A DNA stretch of 40,263 nt from Bradyrhizobium sp. (GTDB lineage Bacteria > Pseudomonadota > Alphaproteobacteria > Rhizobiales > Xanthobacteraceae). The position numbers and the translations under genes are program-made. Location: positions 1 through 40,263 of the forward strand of contig NZ_SSNA01000207.1 of assembly GCF_004799445.1 (NCBI RefSeq), read 5' to 3'. How positions within the stretch are numbered: the first letter of the stretch is position 1; the number at the start of each line of letters is the position of its first letter. The notes under the pieces are model-generated. The model saw only the letters and a program-made list of their open reading frames with translations. It had not been told where the DNA came from and did not search any database. Below are positions 8,694 through 16,945 of this stretch, in pieces.

Positions 8694-10100
8694 ATGACGC
8701 AAAGAACCGGACGATCGGCGCTGCCGAGGACGGGCGCGGTAGTGCTTGCGGCGGCGCTATTTTGGTGCGGCGAGGCCCATGCGCAATCCACAGGCGGCGG
8801 ACCGCTCGACTTTCTCGGCAACATATTCAGCGGCTCGTCTTCAAATGGCGGTCAAACCCCGGCGGGCTCACCGGCGCCGGCAGCGCCGGGCGGGGGCGGT
8901 GCGCCGCTGCCATGGAGCGGCGAGGACGGCGCCTCCGGCCACCCGCTGATGACCGCCAGCGCGATCCGCGAGGCGGCGGCGAATTTCGACAATTGCGTCG
9001 CCGCGATGTGGCCGGACGCCGCGCGCCGCAACATCTCGCAAGCGAGCTTTCAGCGCTTTACCGCGGGCCTTGCGCCTGACCTGCGCCTGATGGATCTGAT
9101 GGATTCGCAGCCGGAATTCACCAAGTCGATCTGGGATTATCTCGACATTCTGGTGAACGATAACCGTCTCGCCAAGGGCCGCGAGATCCTCGCCAAATAC
9201 AAGCCGCAGTTCGACGCGACGGAAACAGCCTACGGCGTAGACCGCTATGTGATAGCGGCGATCTGGGGCATCGAGTCGAATTACTCCACGCAGATGGGGG
9301 ATCGCAGCGTGGTGCAGTCCACGGCAACGCTGGCCTGCATCGGCCGCCGCCAGAAATATTTCAAGGATGAGTTCCTCTCGGCGCTGGAGATCCTGCACCG
9401 CGGCGATCTGCGCCCCGAACAGATGCGCGGCTCCTGGGCCGGCGCCTTCGGGCCGACCCAATTCATGCCGACGGCTTTCAAGCGCTATGCCGTCGACGCC
9501 GACGGCGACGGCCGCCGCGATGTGGTCGACGATCCGGCCGACCTGATCGCCTCCACCGCCAACAATCTCAAGAAAGACGGCTGGCAGACCGGCCAGACCT
9601 GGGGTTACGAGGTCGTCGTGCCGAAGGGCTTCAACTACATGCTGGCGGACCGGGCGAAAGCGATGACGACCGCGCAGTGGGAGCATCTGGGCCTCAAGCG
9701 TGCCAACGGCCAGCCATTTCCGCCTTCCGCCGAGAAAGCCTATCTGCTCGCGCCCGCCGGCGCCGAGGGGCCGGGCTTTCTGATGCTGCAGAATTTCCGC
9801 GTGATCATGAAATACAATCCGGCGGAGGCCTATGCGCTGGCGATCGGCCACTTCGCCGACCGCTTGCGTGGCGGCCCCCCCTTTGTGCAGCCCTGGCCGC
9901 GGCAGGAACGGGAATTATCGCGCGCCGAGCGGCTGGAACTGCAGCAGCTTCTGGCCCAGCGCGGATTCTATCGCGGCACCCCGGACGGCCAGTTCGGCGG
10001 CGAGACCCGGGAGGCGCTGCGCGGCTTCCAGGCGTCGATCGGGGCGCCTGCGGACGGATTTGCCTCCTCGGAGACGCTGGAGCGGCTCCGGGGGCATTGA
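8694..10100 (+). CDS. Lytic murein transglycosylase, MltB-like, with PG-binding domain
   Basis: Periplasmic enzyme of 468 residues that cleaves peptidoglycan glycan strands to give 1,6-anhydromuropeptides. A signal peptide ends at about residue 32 (GEAHAQS). The catalytic MltB/SLT_2 domain (about 90-395) has the catalytic Glu in AIWGIESNYS, the segment GSWAGAFGPTQFMPTAFKRY, and VDADGDGRRDVVDDPADLIAS. The C-terminal 60 residues form a peptidoglycan-binding repeat (LQQLLAQRGFYRGTPDGQFG, then ALRGFQASIG). The ATG at 8694 follows a TAGGAA ribosome site, better than the in-frame opening at 8634. Between signal peptide and catalytic domain is a Gly/Pro/Ala-rich linker. Confidence 0.94.
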   Translation: MTQRTGRSALPRTGAVVLAAALFWCGEAHAQSTGGGPLDFLGNIFSGSSSNGGQTPAGSPAPAAPGGGGAPLPWSGEDGASGHPLMTASAIREAAANFDNCVAAMWPDAARRNISQASFQRFTAGLAPDLRLMDLMDSQPEFTKSIWDYLDILVNDNRLAKGREILAKYKPQFDATETAYGVDRYVIAAIWGIESNYSTQMGDRSVVQSTATLACIGRRQKYFKDEFLSALEILHRGDLRPEQMRGSWAGAFGPTQFMPTAFKRYAVDADGDGRRDVVDDPADLIASTANNLKKDGWQTGQTWGYEVVVPKGFNYMLADRAKAMTTAQWEHLGLKRANGQPFPPSAEKAYLLAPAGAEGPGFLMLQNFRVIMKYNPAEAYALAIGHFADRLRGGPPFVQPWPRQERELSRAERLELQQLLAQRGFYRGTPDGQFGGETREALRGFQASIGAPADGFASSETLERLRGH

Positions 10101-10262
10101 AACGCCGGATTCGGCCGCCGAAACCAACCTTGAACACAACATTCCGGCGGCTGGCTTGACGACGGCGGCCGATGCCGGGTCTATGGCTCCGAAATCTGCC
10201 CGCTTGCGGCCTGATTCAGCTAGTATAGCGATTGCCCGAACGACCGATTGCGACCGACCCGC

Positions 10263-11963
10263 ATGCCAAAGAAAAAATCCTTTTTCCGGGTGTTCACCGA
10301 GACCGGCCCGCTGATCGTCTTGGCCGTCGCGGTCGCGCTGTTGGTTGGGATCGTGGCGCCAGCGTCCGCGCAATTTTTCAATTTCGGCGGACCGCCGCGG
10401 CCGCAAGCCGCACCGCCGCCGCCAGGCGGTCGGTCACCTGGCGGCTGGTTCGGCGGCGACCTGTTCGCACCATTCCAGCAGCAGGCGCCCAAGCCGGTGC
10501 AGAATTTTTCCAAAGCACCACCGCCGGAGAAGCGCGAGACCATACCGGATCGCAACGTGCTGGTGCTCGGCGACGCCATGGCGGATTGGCTCGCCTATGG
10601 TCTTGAGGACGCCTATGTCGAGCAACCGGACATGGGCGTAATCCGCAGGCACAAGACCGTCTCGGGCCTGATCCGGTATCAGCCTAAGGGCGACCCGGCG
10701 GACTGGGCCGCCGCGGCCAAGGGCATCCTTGCCACCGAAAAGCCGGACGCCATCGTCGTCATGCTCGGCCTCAATGACCGCGTGTCGATGCGCGAGCCGG
10801 CCGCCGAGAAATCCGACGGCAAGCAGGCGGACAAGAAAAGCGACAAGAAGGACGCCCGCGCCAAGCCCGATGGCAAGCCCGGCGACCCGAAATCCGGAGC
10901 GAAAGGCGATGACGCGGCCGATACCGCCGCCAAGCCCGACGACAAGGCGGTCGACACCGAATTGCCCCCGGACGACAGCGCTGACAATGGCGAGGTTTCG
11001 CCGATCATCGCACCGGAGAAGGGCGCGCGTTCGGCGACCGGCGTTTATGAGTTCCACGACGAGCGCTGGGTCGAGCTCTACACCAAGAAAATCGACGAGA
11101 TGATCGCCGTGTTGAAATCAAAGGGCGTGCCGGTGCTGTGGGTCGGCCTCCCGGCGGTGCGCGGCGCCAAGGCGACGGCGGATTCTCTGTTTCTGGATTC
11201 GCTGTACCGCGAAGCCGCCGGCAAGGCCGGCATCACATATGTCGACGTCTGGGACGGATTTGTCGACGAGGCCGGCCGCTTCCTGCAGCAGGGCCCCGAC
11301 TTCGAGGGCCAGATCCGGCGCTTGCGCTCCTATGACGGGGTGTATTTCACCAGGCCCGGCGCGCGCAAGCTGGCGCATTATGTCGAGCGCGAGATCACCC
11401 GGCTATTGGCGGGCCGTTCCGCGCCAATCTCGCTGCCAAGCGAACCGGCAACCCCTGATGCCAATGCGCAACCCGGCCAGCCGGCGCCGCGTCCGCTGGC
11501 GGGACCGATCCTGCCACTGGTGGCTTCCTCCGTCGGCACCGATCAATTGCTTGGCGGTCCGGGATCGCGCCCGGCCGCCGTCGATGCGCTCGCCGCACGA
11601 ACGCTGGTCAAGGGCGAACCGCTCGCCCCGCCCGCCGGCCGTGCCGATGATTTCGCCTGGCCGCGCCGCGAAGTCGGACGCGAGCAGGCCAAGGGCGAAA
11701 CGCCGGTGGCAGCGGTTTCGCCGGATGGAACGGTCACAGCGCCTGGCGCGCCACCGAAACCGAAGAAGCCTGCTCCGAATCAACCCGGCGCGCCGGTTCA
11801 ATCGGGCACGCCGTCCATCCGGAATTTTTTCGGCTTTGGAAGCCCGCCGCGCCAGTTGCAGCCGCAGCCGCAGCCGCGCGCGCCGGCAGGCGTTCCGCGC
11901 CCGCCGAGTAATGTCGGGCGATCGGCGGCAGTGCCGGTGCCGCCGGGCAATCTCACGCGATGA
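10263..11963 (+). CDS. DUF459 SGNH-fold protein, probable pseudo-hydrolase
   Basis: Exported or membrane-anchored protein of 566 residues. One hydrophobic segment (about residues 15-35) precedes a Pro-rich region, then a DUF459/SGNH-type domain: block I reads LVLGDAMADWLAYGLE (about residue 100), block III reads VMLGLNDR (about 160), and the last block reads YDGVYFTRPGARKLAHYVER (about 360). In active SGNH hydrolases block I is GDS and the last block DxxH; here they are GDA and DGVY, so both the nucleophile and the His appear replaced. A Lys/Asp-rich low-complexity insert (about 179-245) splits the domain, and a Pro-rich tail follows it (about 390-566). An in-frame TTG lies at 10248; I use the ATG. 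It follows the transglycosylase on the same strand by 162 bases. Confidence 0.8.
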   Translation: MPKKKSFFRVFTETGPLIVLAVAVALLVGIVAPASAQFFNFGGPPRPQAAPPPPGGRSPGGWFGGDLFAPFQQQAPKPVQNFSKAPPPEKRETIPDRNVLVLGDAMADWLAYGLEDAYVEQPDMGVIRRHKTVSGLIRYQPKGDPADWAAAAKGILATEKPDAIVVMLGLNDRVSMREPAAEKSDGKQADKKSDKKDARAKPDGKPGDPKSGAKGDDAADTAAKPDDKAVDTELPPDDSADNGEVSPIIAPEKGARSATGVYEFHDERWVELYTKKIDEMIAVLKSKGVPVLWVGLPAVRGAKATADSLFLDSLYREAAGKAGITYVDVWDGFVDEAGRFLQQGPDFEGQIRRLRSYDGVYFTRPGARKLAHYVEREITRLLAGRSAPISLPSEPATPDANAQPGQPAPRPLAGPILPLVASSVGTDQLLGGPGSRPAAVDALAARTLVKGEPLAPPAGRADDFAWPRREVGREQAKGETPVAAVSPDGTVTAPGAPPKPKKPAPNQPGAPVQSGTPSIRNFFGFGSPPRQLQPQPQPRAPAGVPRPPSNVGRSAAVPVPPGNLTR

Positions 11964-12028
11964 TGTCTCGCGTCGCTCCGGGGCTCACGTCAGTGCGAGC
12001 CCGGGAAGACGGGTGATGGCATCGGCCG

Positions 12029-12403
12029 TTAGCTGTAATAGCGCCAGCGGGGCGGCGGCCGGCGCGGCGGACGCGTCATCAGCATCGCCAGCGCAAAGCC
12101 GATCCCGCCAGCGATCAGGAGTGCGCCGAGCGGATTATCCTGCACGCGCTTGGCCACGACCTGCGATCCGTCGCGCAAGGTATCGCCGCTGTTCTCGTAG
12201 GCGTCCCTGGCATAGTTGACGGCCGCTTCGCCCGCGTCACGCGCGGCATCCTTGGCCTGGCCGTAGAGGTTCTGCACCGAGCCGGCGGCTTCTCGCGCCC
12301 GGCCCGCCGCCTGGGTTTGGGCGTTGCCTGCCATATCGCCGACCGCTCCCTCGACTTTACCGGCAATATCCCTTGCCGATCCGGCAATCCGATCCTTGTC
12401 CAT
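12029..12403 (-). CDS. CsbD-like protein with C-terminal glycine-zipper anchor
   Basis: Protein of 124 residues. The N-terminus (DKDRIAGSARDIAGKVEGAV) resembles CsbD stress proteins; the middle is an Ala/Arg/Asp-rich helix; the C-terminus (NPLGALLIAGGIGFALAMLM, then RPPPRWRYY) is a single membrane helix like that of DUF883/ElaB proteins, which tether to the inner membrane by their C-terminus. It is probably a stress-induced membrane-anchored protein. The ATG at 12403 has AAGGAG eight bases upstream; the in-frame GTG at 12412 overlaps that ribosome site and is rejected. An EcfG-type promoter precedes it at 12455-12479. The role is inferred from family and promoter. Confidence 0.8.
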   Translation of the reverse strand: MDKDRIAGSARDIAGKVEGAVGDMAGNAQTQAAGRAREAAGSVQNLYGQAKDAARDAGEAAVNYARDAYENSGDTLRDGSQVVAKRVQDNPLGALLIAGGIGFALAMLMTRPPRRPPPRWRYYS

Positions 12404-12454
12404 CGCGGTCACTCCTTGTTGCGCGCGCTTCTGCGTGAGTTGATTCTCGGGGAG

Positions 12455-12479
12455 CTAACCGATGAGGTCCGATCCGGTT
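12455..12479 (-). promoter_or_regulatory. EcfG-type stress promoter for the CsbD-like gene
   Basis: On the minus strand: GGAAC, 16 bases, then GGTT. The alphaproteobacterial general-stress sigma factor recognises GGAAC-N16/17-CGTT; only the first base of the -10 element differs. The predicted start of transcription is about 45 bases before the ATG at 12403. Confidence 0.6.
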
Positions 12480-12586
12480 CCGACCGGCCGGCCAGCGCCC
12501 ACGCCGTTGACTTCGCGATGTCAGGGAGTAGTTTTTTGCTGCAAATGCAGCGGGACCAACCGCTCGCGCCGATCAGGAGGAACGAC

Positions 12587-13474
12587 ATGACCGTGACGAT
12601 CCGGCAGCTTCACCCGCATTTTTTCGGCGAGGTCTCCGGCGTCGATCTTCGAGAGCCGCTCACGCCACGGCAAGCCGCCGATATCGAAGCCGGCATGGAC
12701 CAATATGGCGTGCTGCTGTTCCGCGATCAGGACATATCGGACGAACAGCAACTGGCGTTCGCGCGCAATTTCGGCGAACGCGAGAGCGCGCGCGGCGGCA
12801 CCGTGACCAAGCGGGAAGACTACCGGCTCACCTCGGGGCTGAATGACGTGTCCAACCTCGGCAAGGACGACAAGCCGCTGCCGCGCGATCATCGCACCCA
12901 CTTGTTCAATCTCGGCAACTGCCTGTGGCATTCCGACAGTTCGTTCCGCCCGATTCCGGCAAAATTCTCGCTGCTGTCGGCGCGGGTGGTGAACCCCAAG
13001 GGCGGCAACACCGAATTCGCCGACATGCGCGCGGCCTATGATGCGCTCGACGACGAGACCAAGGCCGAGATCGAGGACATGATCTGCGAACATTCGCTGA
13101 TGTATTCGCGGGGATCGCTGGGCTTCCTCGATTACACCGAGGAAGAAAAGCAGATGTTCAAGCCGGTGCTGCAGCGGCTGGTGCGCACCCATCCGGCGCA
13201 TCGCCGCAAGTCGCTTTACCTGTCATCGCATGCCGGCGCGATCGTCGGCATGAGCGTGCCGGAGGCGCGGCTGCTGTTGCGCGACCTCACCGAGCACGCC
13301 ACGCAGCGCGAATTCGTCTACGTCCACAAATGGACGCTGCATGATCTCGTGATGTGGGACAACCGCCAGACCATGCACCGCGTGCGCCGCTACGACCAGT
13401 CGCAGCCGCGCGACATGCGCCGCGCCACGGTGGCCGGAACCGAACCCACGGTCGCGCAGCAGGCGGCGGAGTAG
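12587..13474 (+). CDS. TfdA-like alpha-ketoglutarate-dependent dioxygenase
   Basis: Cytoplasmic Fe(II)/2-oxoglutarate dioxygenase of 295 residues in the TauD/TfdA family. The HxD iron ligands are in LWHSDSSFRPIPAKFSLLSA, followed by NTEFADMRAAYDAL; the distal His is in LVMWDNRQTMHRVRRYD. The close match to the 2,4-D dioxygenase TfdA around both metal sites suggests an aryloxyalkanoate or related carboxylate substrate, as for the TfdA-alpha proteins described in bradyrhizobia, but the natural substrate is not known. The ATG at 12587 has a perfect AGGAGG at 12575-12580, so the longer open frame from 12317 is not the start. It stands alone, divergent from the CsbD-like gene. Confidence 0.9.
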   Translation: MTVTIRQLHPHFFGEVSGVDLREPLTPRQAADIEAGMDQYGVLLFRDQDISDEQQLAFARNFGERESARGGTVTKREDYRLTSGLNDVSNLGKDDKPLPRDHRTHLFNLGNCLWHSDSSFRPIPAKFSLLSARVVNPKGGNTEFADMRAAYDALDDETKAEIEDMICEHSLMYSRGSLGFLDYTEEEKQMFKPVLQRLVRTHPAHRRKSLYLSSHAGAIVGMSVPEARLLLRDLTEHATQREFVYVHKWTLHDLVMWDNRQTMHRVRRYDQSQPRDMRRATVAGTEPTVAQQAAE

Positions 13475-13481
13475 GATTCTT

Positions 13482-13599
13482 CCCTCTCCCGCTTGCGGGG
13501 GAGGGTGCAGAGCGAAGCGAGGCGGGTGGGGGCTGCCTCTGCAAATTCCGATGCCGCGAGAGCCCCCACCCCAGCCCTCCCCCGCAAGCGGGGGAGGGG
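13482..13599. repeat. Nested inverted repeat between convergent genes
   Basis: Two quasi-palindromic arms of 24 bases, 13482-13505 (core CCCGCTTGCGGGG) and 13575-13598 (core CCCGCAAGCGGGG), are inverted copies of each other with one mismatch. Inside them GGGTGGGGGCT (13524-13534) pairs with AGCCCCCACCC (13561-13571). It lies between the convergent dioxygenase and yqgE genes and could serve as a two-way terminator. It looks like a dispersed repeat of the type common in this genus. Confidence 0.8.
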
Positions 13600-13677
13600 G
13601 CGCACAGTGCGATGACGCCACCAAATCGCAACCGTTTCAGGTTTTAGGCTCCCCATTCGCGGGGCATGACGCGTGGA

Positions 13678-14328
13678 TCAGGCGTGCCCGGCTTCGTTCG
13701 ACAGCATGCCCGGGTCGATCCCGATCTTGCGCAGCGCGCGGAGGTACTTCTCCTCGACATCGTCGCCGAAAATCAGATCCGGATCGGCGTCGCAATGCAG
13801 CCAGCCATTGTCCTGGATTTCGGTTTCCAGCTGGCCCGCCGCCCAGCCGGCATAGCCCAGCGCGAGGATGGCATGCTTCGGACCGGCGCCCCTGGCGATC
13901 GCCTTGAGAATATCGACGGTCGCGGTCAGGCAAATCCCGTCGTCGATCCGAAGCGTCGCATCCTTGATGAAGAAATCGCTGGAATGCAGCACGAAGCCGC
14001 GGCCGGTCTCCACCGGACCGCCCTTCAGGACCTTCATGGTCTCGGCATTTTCCGGCAGCTTGATCTGGTCGGCCTTCTTGATGATATCGAGCTGCACCAG
14101 CAGTCCGGGAAAATCGATGCTGCCCGCCGGACGATTGACGATGATACCCATGGCGCCTTCGGCCGAATGCGCACAGAGATAGATCACCGAACGCTCGAAT
14201 CGCGGATCGCCCATGACCGGCATGGCGATCAGCAACTGGCCGTCGAGATAGCCATTTTCCGCCGTTTCGCCGCCAGCGCTGGCAACTTTGCGGCGAACCA
14301 TTCTCGGTCTTTTGCCTTCAGGATCCAT
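13678..14328 (-). CDS. YqgE/AlgH family protein (UPF0301)
   Basis: Cytoplasmic protein of 216 residues in the YqgE/AlgH family, whose biochemical role is unsettled (AlgH was named from alginate regulation in Pseudomonas). Family signatures are GYLDGQLLIAMPVMGDPRFE, SVIYLCAHSAEGAMGIIVNR, GGPVETGRGFVLHS, and AILALGYAGWAAGQLETEIQ near the C-terminus. I start at the ATG at 14328; a TTG two codons upstream at 14334 is closer to the GGGAG ribosome site and is an alternative. It is divergent from the DsbD-like gene and converges with the dioxygenase gene across the repeat at 13482-13599. Confidence 0.93.
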   Translation of the reverse strand: MDPEGKRPRMVRRKVASAGGETAENGYLDGQLLIAMPVMGDPRFERSVIYLCAHSAEGAMGIIVNRPAGSIDFPGLLVQLDIIKKADQIKLPENAETMKVLKGGPVETGRGFVLHSSDFFIKDATLRIDDGICLTATVDILKAIARGAGPKHAILALGYAGWAAGQLETEIQDNGWLHCDADPDLIFGDDVEEKYLRALRKIGIDPGMLSNEAGHA

Positions 14329-14463
14329 CCGCAAAGGACTCCCGTGTCATGATCCATCCTGATATTGGGTGGCGGTTCTGTCAATCAAGCTTCGCTGGAT
14401 GTTTCGAAACGCATCACAAGCAATTCAATGGCTTGCGATCCGGCTTGGCGGTAAGGACGTGGC

Positions 14464-15318
14464 ATGACCGTGCTAGTTCCCCTGCGAGCCGCGCTCGGCC
14501 TCGCCTTGGCCGCCTTGACGTCATCCCTGGCGATCGGGGCGCGCGCCCAGGATGCTTCCCCCAAGGACGCTTCACCCTGGCAGCGGGGCGCGCATTCGGC
14601 TGTCCGGCTGCTCGCGGGATCGCGGAGCGGCGCCGTACTGCTTGGCGGTATCGCGGTTCAGCTTGACCCGGGATGGAAGACCTATTGGCGGACCTCCGGC
14701 GATTCCGGCGTTCCGCCCCGCTTCGACTTCTCCAAATCCGACAATATCGAGGCCGTGACCGTTCTGTGGCCGGCTCCGACGAAATTCGACGACGGCGCCG
14801 GCGGCACCTCGCTGGGCTATCACGACCAGGTCGTGCTGCCGTTGCGGATTGTCGCGAAAAATGCCGACAAGCCGGCGACGCTTCGCGCCGATATCAGCTA
14901 CGCGATCTGTGAGAAAATCTGCATCCCGATCGAAGCCAACGCCGAGCTCGCCTTCGCCAGCGTGGCGAGCACCGAAGACAGCGTGCTGTTCGCGGCGCTC
15001 GATACGGTTCCCAAGCCGGCCAGCGTCGGCGATCCCAACCCGCTGACCATCCGCGACGTCAAACGCGAAGGCAAATCCACCGTCCTGGTCGACGTGGTCG
15101 CGCCCGATGCGAAAGCGGTCAACCTGTTTGTCGAGGGCCCAACCCCGGACTGGGGACTGCCGGTTCCAAGACTGCTCGAACACAGCCCACCCGGCGTCAA
15201 ACGCTTCGCCTTTGAGCTTGACGGCGTGCCACCCGGAATCGATCCCGAAGGTGCTGCGCTCAAATTGACGCTGGTCAGCGGCGAGCGCTCCTACGAATTC
15301 AATATCAATCTGGACTGA
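14464..15318 (+). CDS. Periplasmic DsbD N-terminal (alpha) domain protein
   Basis: Secreted protein of 284 residues. A signal peptide ends at about residue 29 (AIGARAQ). The rest resembles the DsbD N-terminal immunoglobulin-like thiol domain (PF11412 type): LDPGWKTYWRTSGDSGVPP, LGYHDQVVLPLRIV, and ISYAICEKICIPIEANAELA with a CEKIC cysteine pair at about residues 149 and 153. It lacks the transmembrane and thioredoxin parts of full DsbD, so it would act as a stand-alone periplasmic thiol-disulfide partner, probably receiving electrons from a CcdA/DsbD-type protein encoded elsewhere. The ATG at 14464 has AAGGA six bases upstream. Redox partner and target are inferred. Confidence 0.85.
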   Translation: MTVLVPLRAALGLALAALTSSLAIGARAQDASPKDASPWQRGAHSAVRLLAGSRSGAVLLGGIAVQLDPGWKTYWRTSGDSGVPPRFDFSKSDNIEAVTVLWPAPTKFDDGAGGTSLGYHDQVVLPLRIVAKNADKPATLRADISYAICEKICIPIEANAELAFASVASTEDSVLFAALDTVPKPASVGDPNPLTIRDVKREGKSTVLVDVVAPDAKAVNLFVEGPTPDWGLPVPRLLEHSPPGVKRFAFELDGVPPGIDPEGAALKLTLVSGERSYEFNINLD

Positions 15319-15324
15319 CAGCGG

Positions 15325-15403
15325 GTCGTTCCGGGGCATGCGAAGCATGAACCCGGAACCTCGAGATTCCGGGTTCGCTCGCTCGCTCCCGCCCCGGAAT
15401 GAC
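15325..15403. repeat. Clover-shaped palindromic repeat (REP-like), copy B
   Basis: Outer stem GTCGTTCCGGGGC (15325-15337) pairs with GCCCCGGAATGAC (15391-15403) at 12 of 13 positions. Inside are a small hairpin CATGC-GAA-GCATG (15337-15349) and a 10-bp perfect stem GAACCCGGAA/TTCCGGGTTC (15349-15376) with a TCGAGA-containing loop. It shares the core with copy A at 7490-7570; the third hairpin is missing here. Confidence 0.85.
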
Positions 15404-15498
15404 GATCCGGTGACGGCTCCACCCAACCGAATCTTAACGAATAGTTGATAGGCAAAAACCATCGCTGCATCGCCTGCGGTAGCTGAGGATTTCCCGCT

Positions 15499-16908
15499 TT
15501 GGCCGTGATGGACGCTCAATCCGCAACACCTCCGCCCACCGGCGTCGTCGCGCGGCTGCGGGCGATGCTGGCAAGCTTTTCCGGCGGCGCGCCTGACGGC
15601 GCCAGCGAAGCCTCGGTGACCCGGCGGCTTGCCGGCACGATTTTCATCATCCGCGTCGTCAGCGCCGCGCTGGCCTATCTCTCGCAAATCCTGCTGGCGC
15701 GCTGGATGGGCGGATCGGACTACGGCATCTATGTCTATGTCTGGACCTGGGTGCTGCTGCTCGGCAGCATGATGGATTTCGGCATCTCGGCGTCGGCGCA
15801 GAAAATCATCCCGGAATACCGCACCCGCGGCGAGCACGCGCTGCTGCGCGGCTTTCTCTCCGGCAGCCGCTGGATGACTTTTGTCGTCTCATCGCTGGTT
15901 TCAGGACTGCTGGCAGGTGTCGTCAAACTGTTGTCGCCGTGGATCGACGCCAACACGGTCGTTCCGCTCTACATCGGCTGCCTCACGCTGCCGGCCTTCG
16001 TCGTCGCCAACACCCAGGACGGCATCGCGCGCGCGCACGACTGGATGCGGCTGGGGCTGATGCCGCAATTCGTCGTCCGCCAATCGTTGATCATCGGCCT
16101 CACCGCCGGCGCCCTTGCGCTGGGCTTCGATCTCGGCGCGGTCGCCGCGATGCTGGCGAGCGCCGCCGTGGTGTGGGTCGCCATGCTCGGCCAGATGGTG
16201 ATGCTGAACCGCCGCCTCGGCGGTCACATCGAGCCCGGTCCGAAGGCCTACGATTTCCGCGGCTGGCTCGCGGTCTCGCTGCCGATCCTGATGGTCGAAG
16301 GCTTCTACCTGCTGTTGTCCTACACCGACGTGCTGGTGCTGCAACAGTTCCGCTCGTCGCAGGAGGTCGGCGTTTACTTTGCCGTGGTGAAGACGCTGGC
16401 GCTGGTGTCCTTTATCCACTACGCGATGTCGGCGACCACGGCGCACCGGTTTGCCGAGTATCACGCGCTCGGCGACAAGGCTCGGCTGTCGGCCTATGTC
16501 GCGCATGCCATCAAGTGGACGTTCTGGCCCTCGCTCGCCGCCACCGTGCTGCTGCTGGCGTTCGGCAAGCCGCTGTTGTGGCTGTTCGGACCGCAATTCG
16601 TGGTGGGGTATGACATCATGTTCATCGCCGCCGTCGGCCTCGTCGTCCGCTCCGCGATCGGCCCGGTCGAGCGGCTGCTCAACATGCTCGGCCATCAGTA
16701 TGTCTGCGCGCTGGCCTACGCGCTGGCCTTCGTCATGAATGTGGTGCTCTGCGTCGCCTTGGTGCCGCGGTTCGGCGGCTACGGCGCGGCGGCGGCGACC
16801 TCGATCTCGCTTGTGTTCGAGACCGTGCTGCTGTTCTGGATCGTGCGCCGGCGGCTTGGGCTTCACGTGCTGGCGTTCGGCAATGGCGGTTCCGGCAGCA
16901 CCCCGTAG
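15499..16908 (+). CDS. Polysaccharide flippase, Wzx/MATE-like (lipopolysaccharide biosynthesis protein)
   Basis: Inner-membrane protein of about 469 residues with 12 to 14 hydrophobic helices, resembling oligosaccharide-lipid flippases of the Wzx/polysaccharide-synthesis family. Typical features are the start TIFIIRVVSAALAYLSQILL, the segment RWMGGSDYGIYVYVWTWVLL, and SLPILMVEGFYLLLSYTDVL with LQQFRSSQEVGVYFAVVKT in the middle. It would move undecaprenyl-linked sugars across the membrane for envelope polysaccharide. No glycosyltransferases or polymerase adjoin it, so the product is unknown. The start is uncertain: a TTG at 15499 is ten bases after GAGGA, while GTG 15505 and ATG 15508 follow in frame. 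Confidence 0.87.
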   Translation: MAVMDAQSATPPPTGVVARLRAMLASFSGGAPDGASEASVTRRLAGTIFIIRVVSAALAYLSQILLARWMGGSDYGIYVYVWTWVLLLGSMMDFGISASAQKIIPEYRTRGEHALLRGFLSGSRWMTFVVSSLVSGLLAGVVKLLSPWIDANTVVPLYIGCLTLPAFVVANTQDGIARAHDWMRLGLMPQFVVRQSLIIGLTAGALALGFDLGAVAAMLASAAVVWVAMLGQMVMLNRRLGGHIEPGPKAYDFRGWLAVSLPILMVEGFYLLLSYTDVLVLQQFRSSQEVGVYFAVVKTLALVSFIHYAMSATTAHRFAEYHALGDKARLSAYVAHAIKWTFWPSLAATVLLLAFGKPLLWLFGPQFVVGYDIMFIAAVGLVVRSAIGPVERLLNMLGHQYVCALAYALAFVMNVVLCVALVPRFGGYGAAAATSISLVFETVLLFWIVRRRLGLHVLAFGNGGSGSTP

Positions 16909-16911
16909 CGG

Positions 16912-16940
16912 TTGGAAACCGGCCTCCTGCGTGATACAAT
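16912..16940 (+). promoter_or_regulatory. Sigma70-type promoter of the toxin-antitoxin pair
   Basis: TTGGAA (16912-16917), 17 bases, TACAAT (16935-16940), overlapping the end of the flippase gene. Transcription would start at about 16947, at or next to the first ATG of the antitoxin (16946), so the message may have no leader. Confidence 0.65.
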
Positions 16941-16945
16941 TTATT

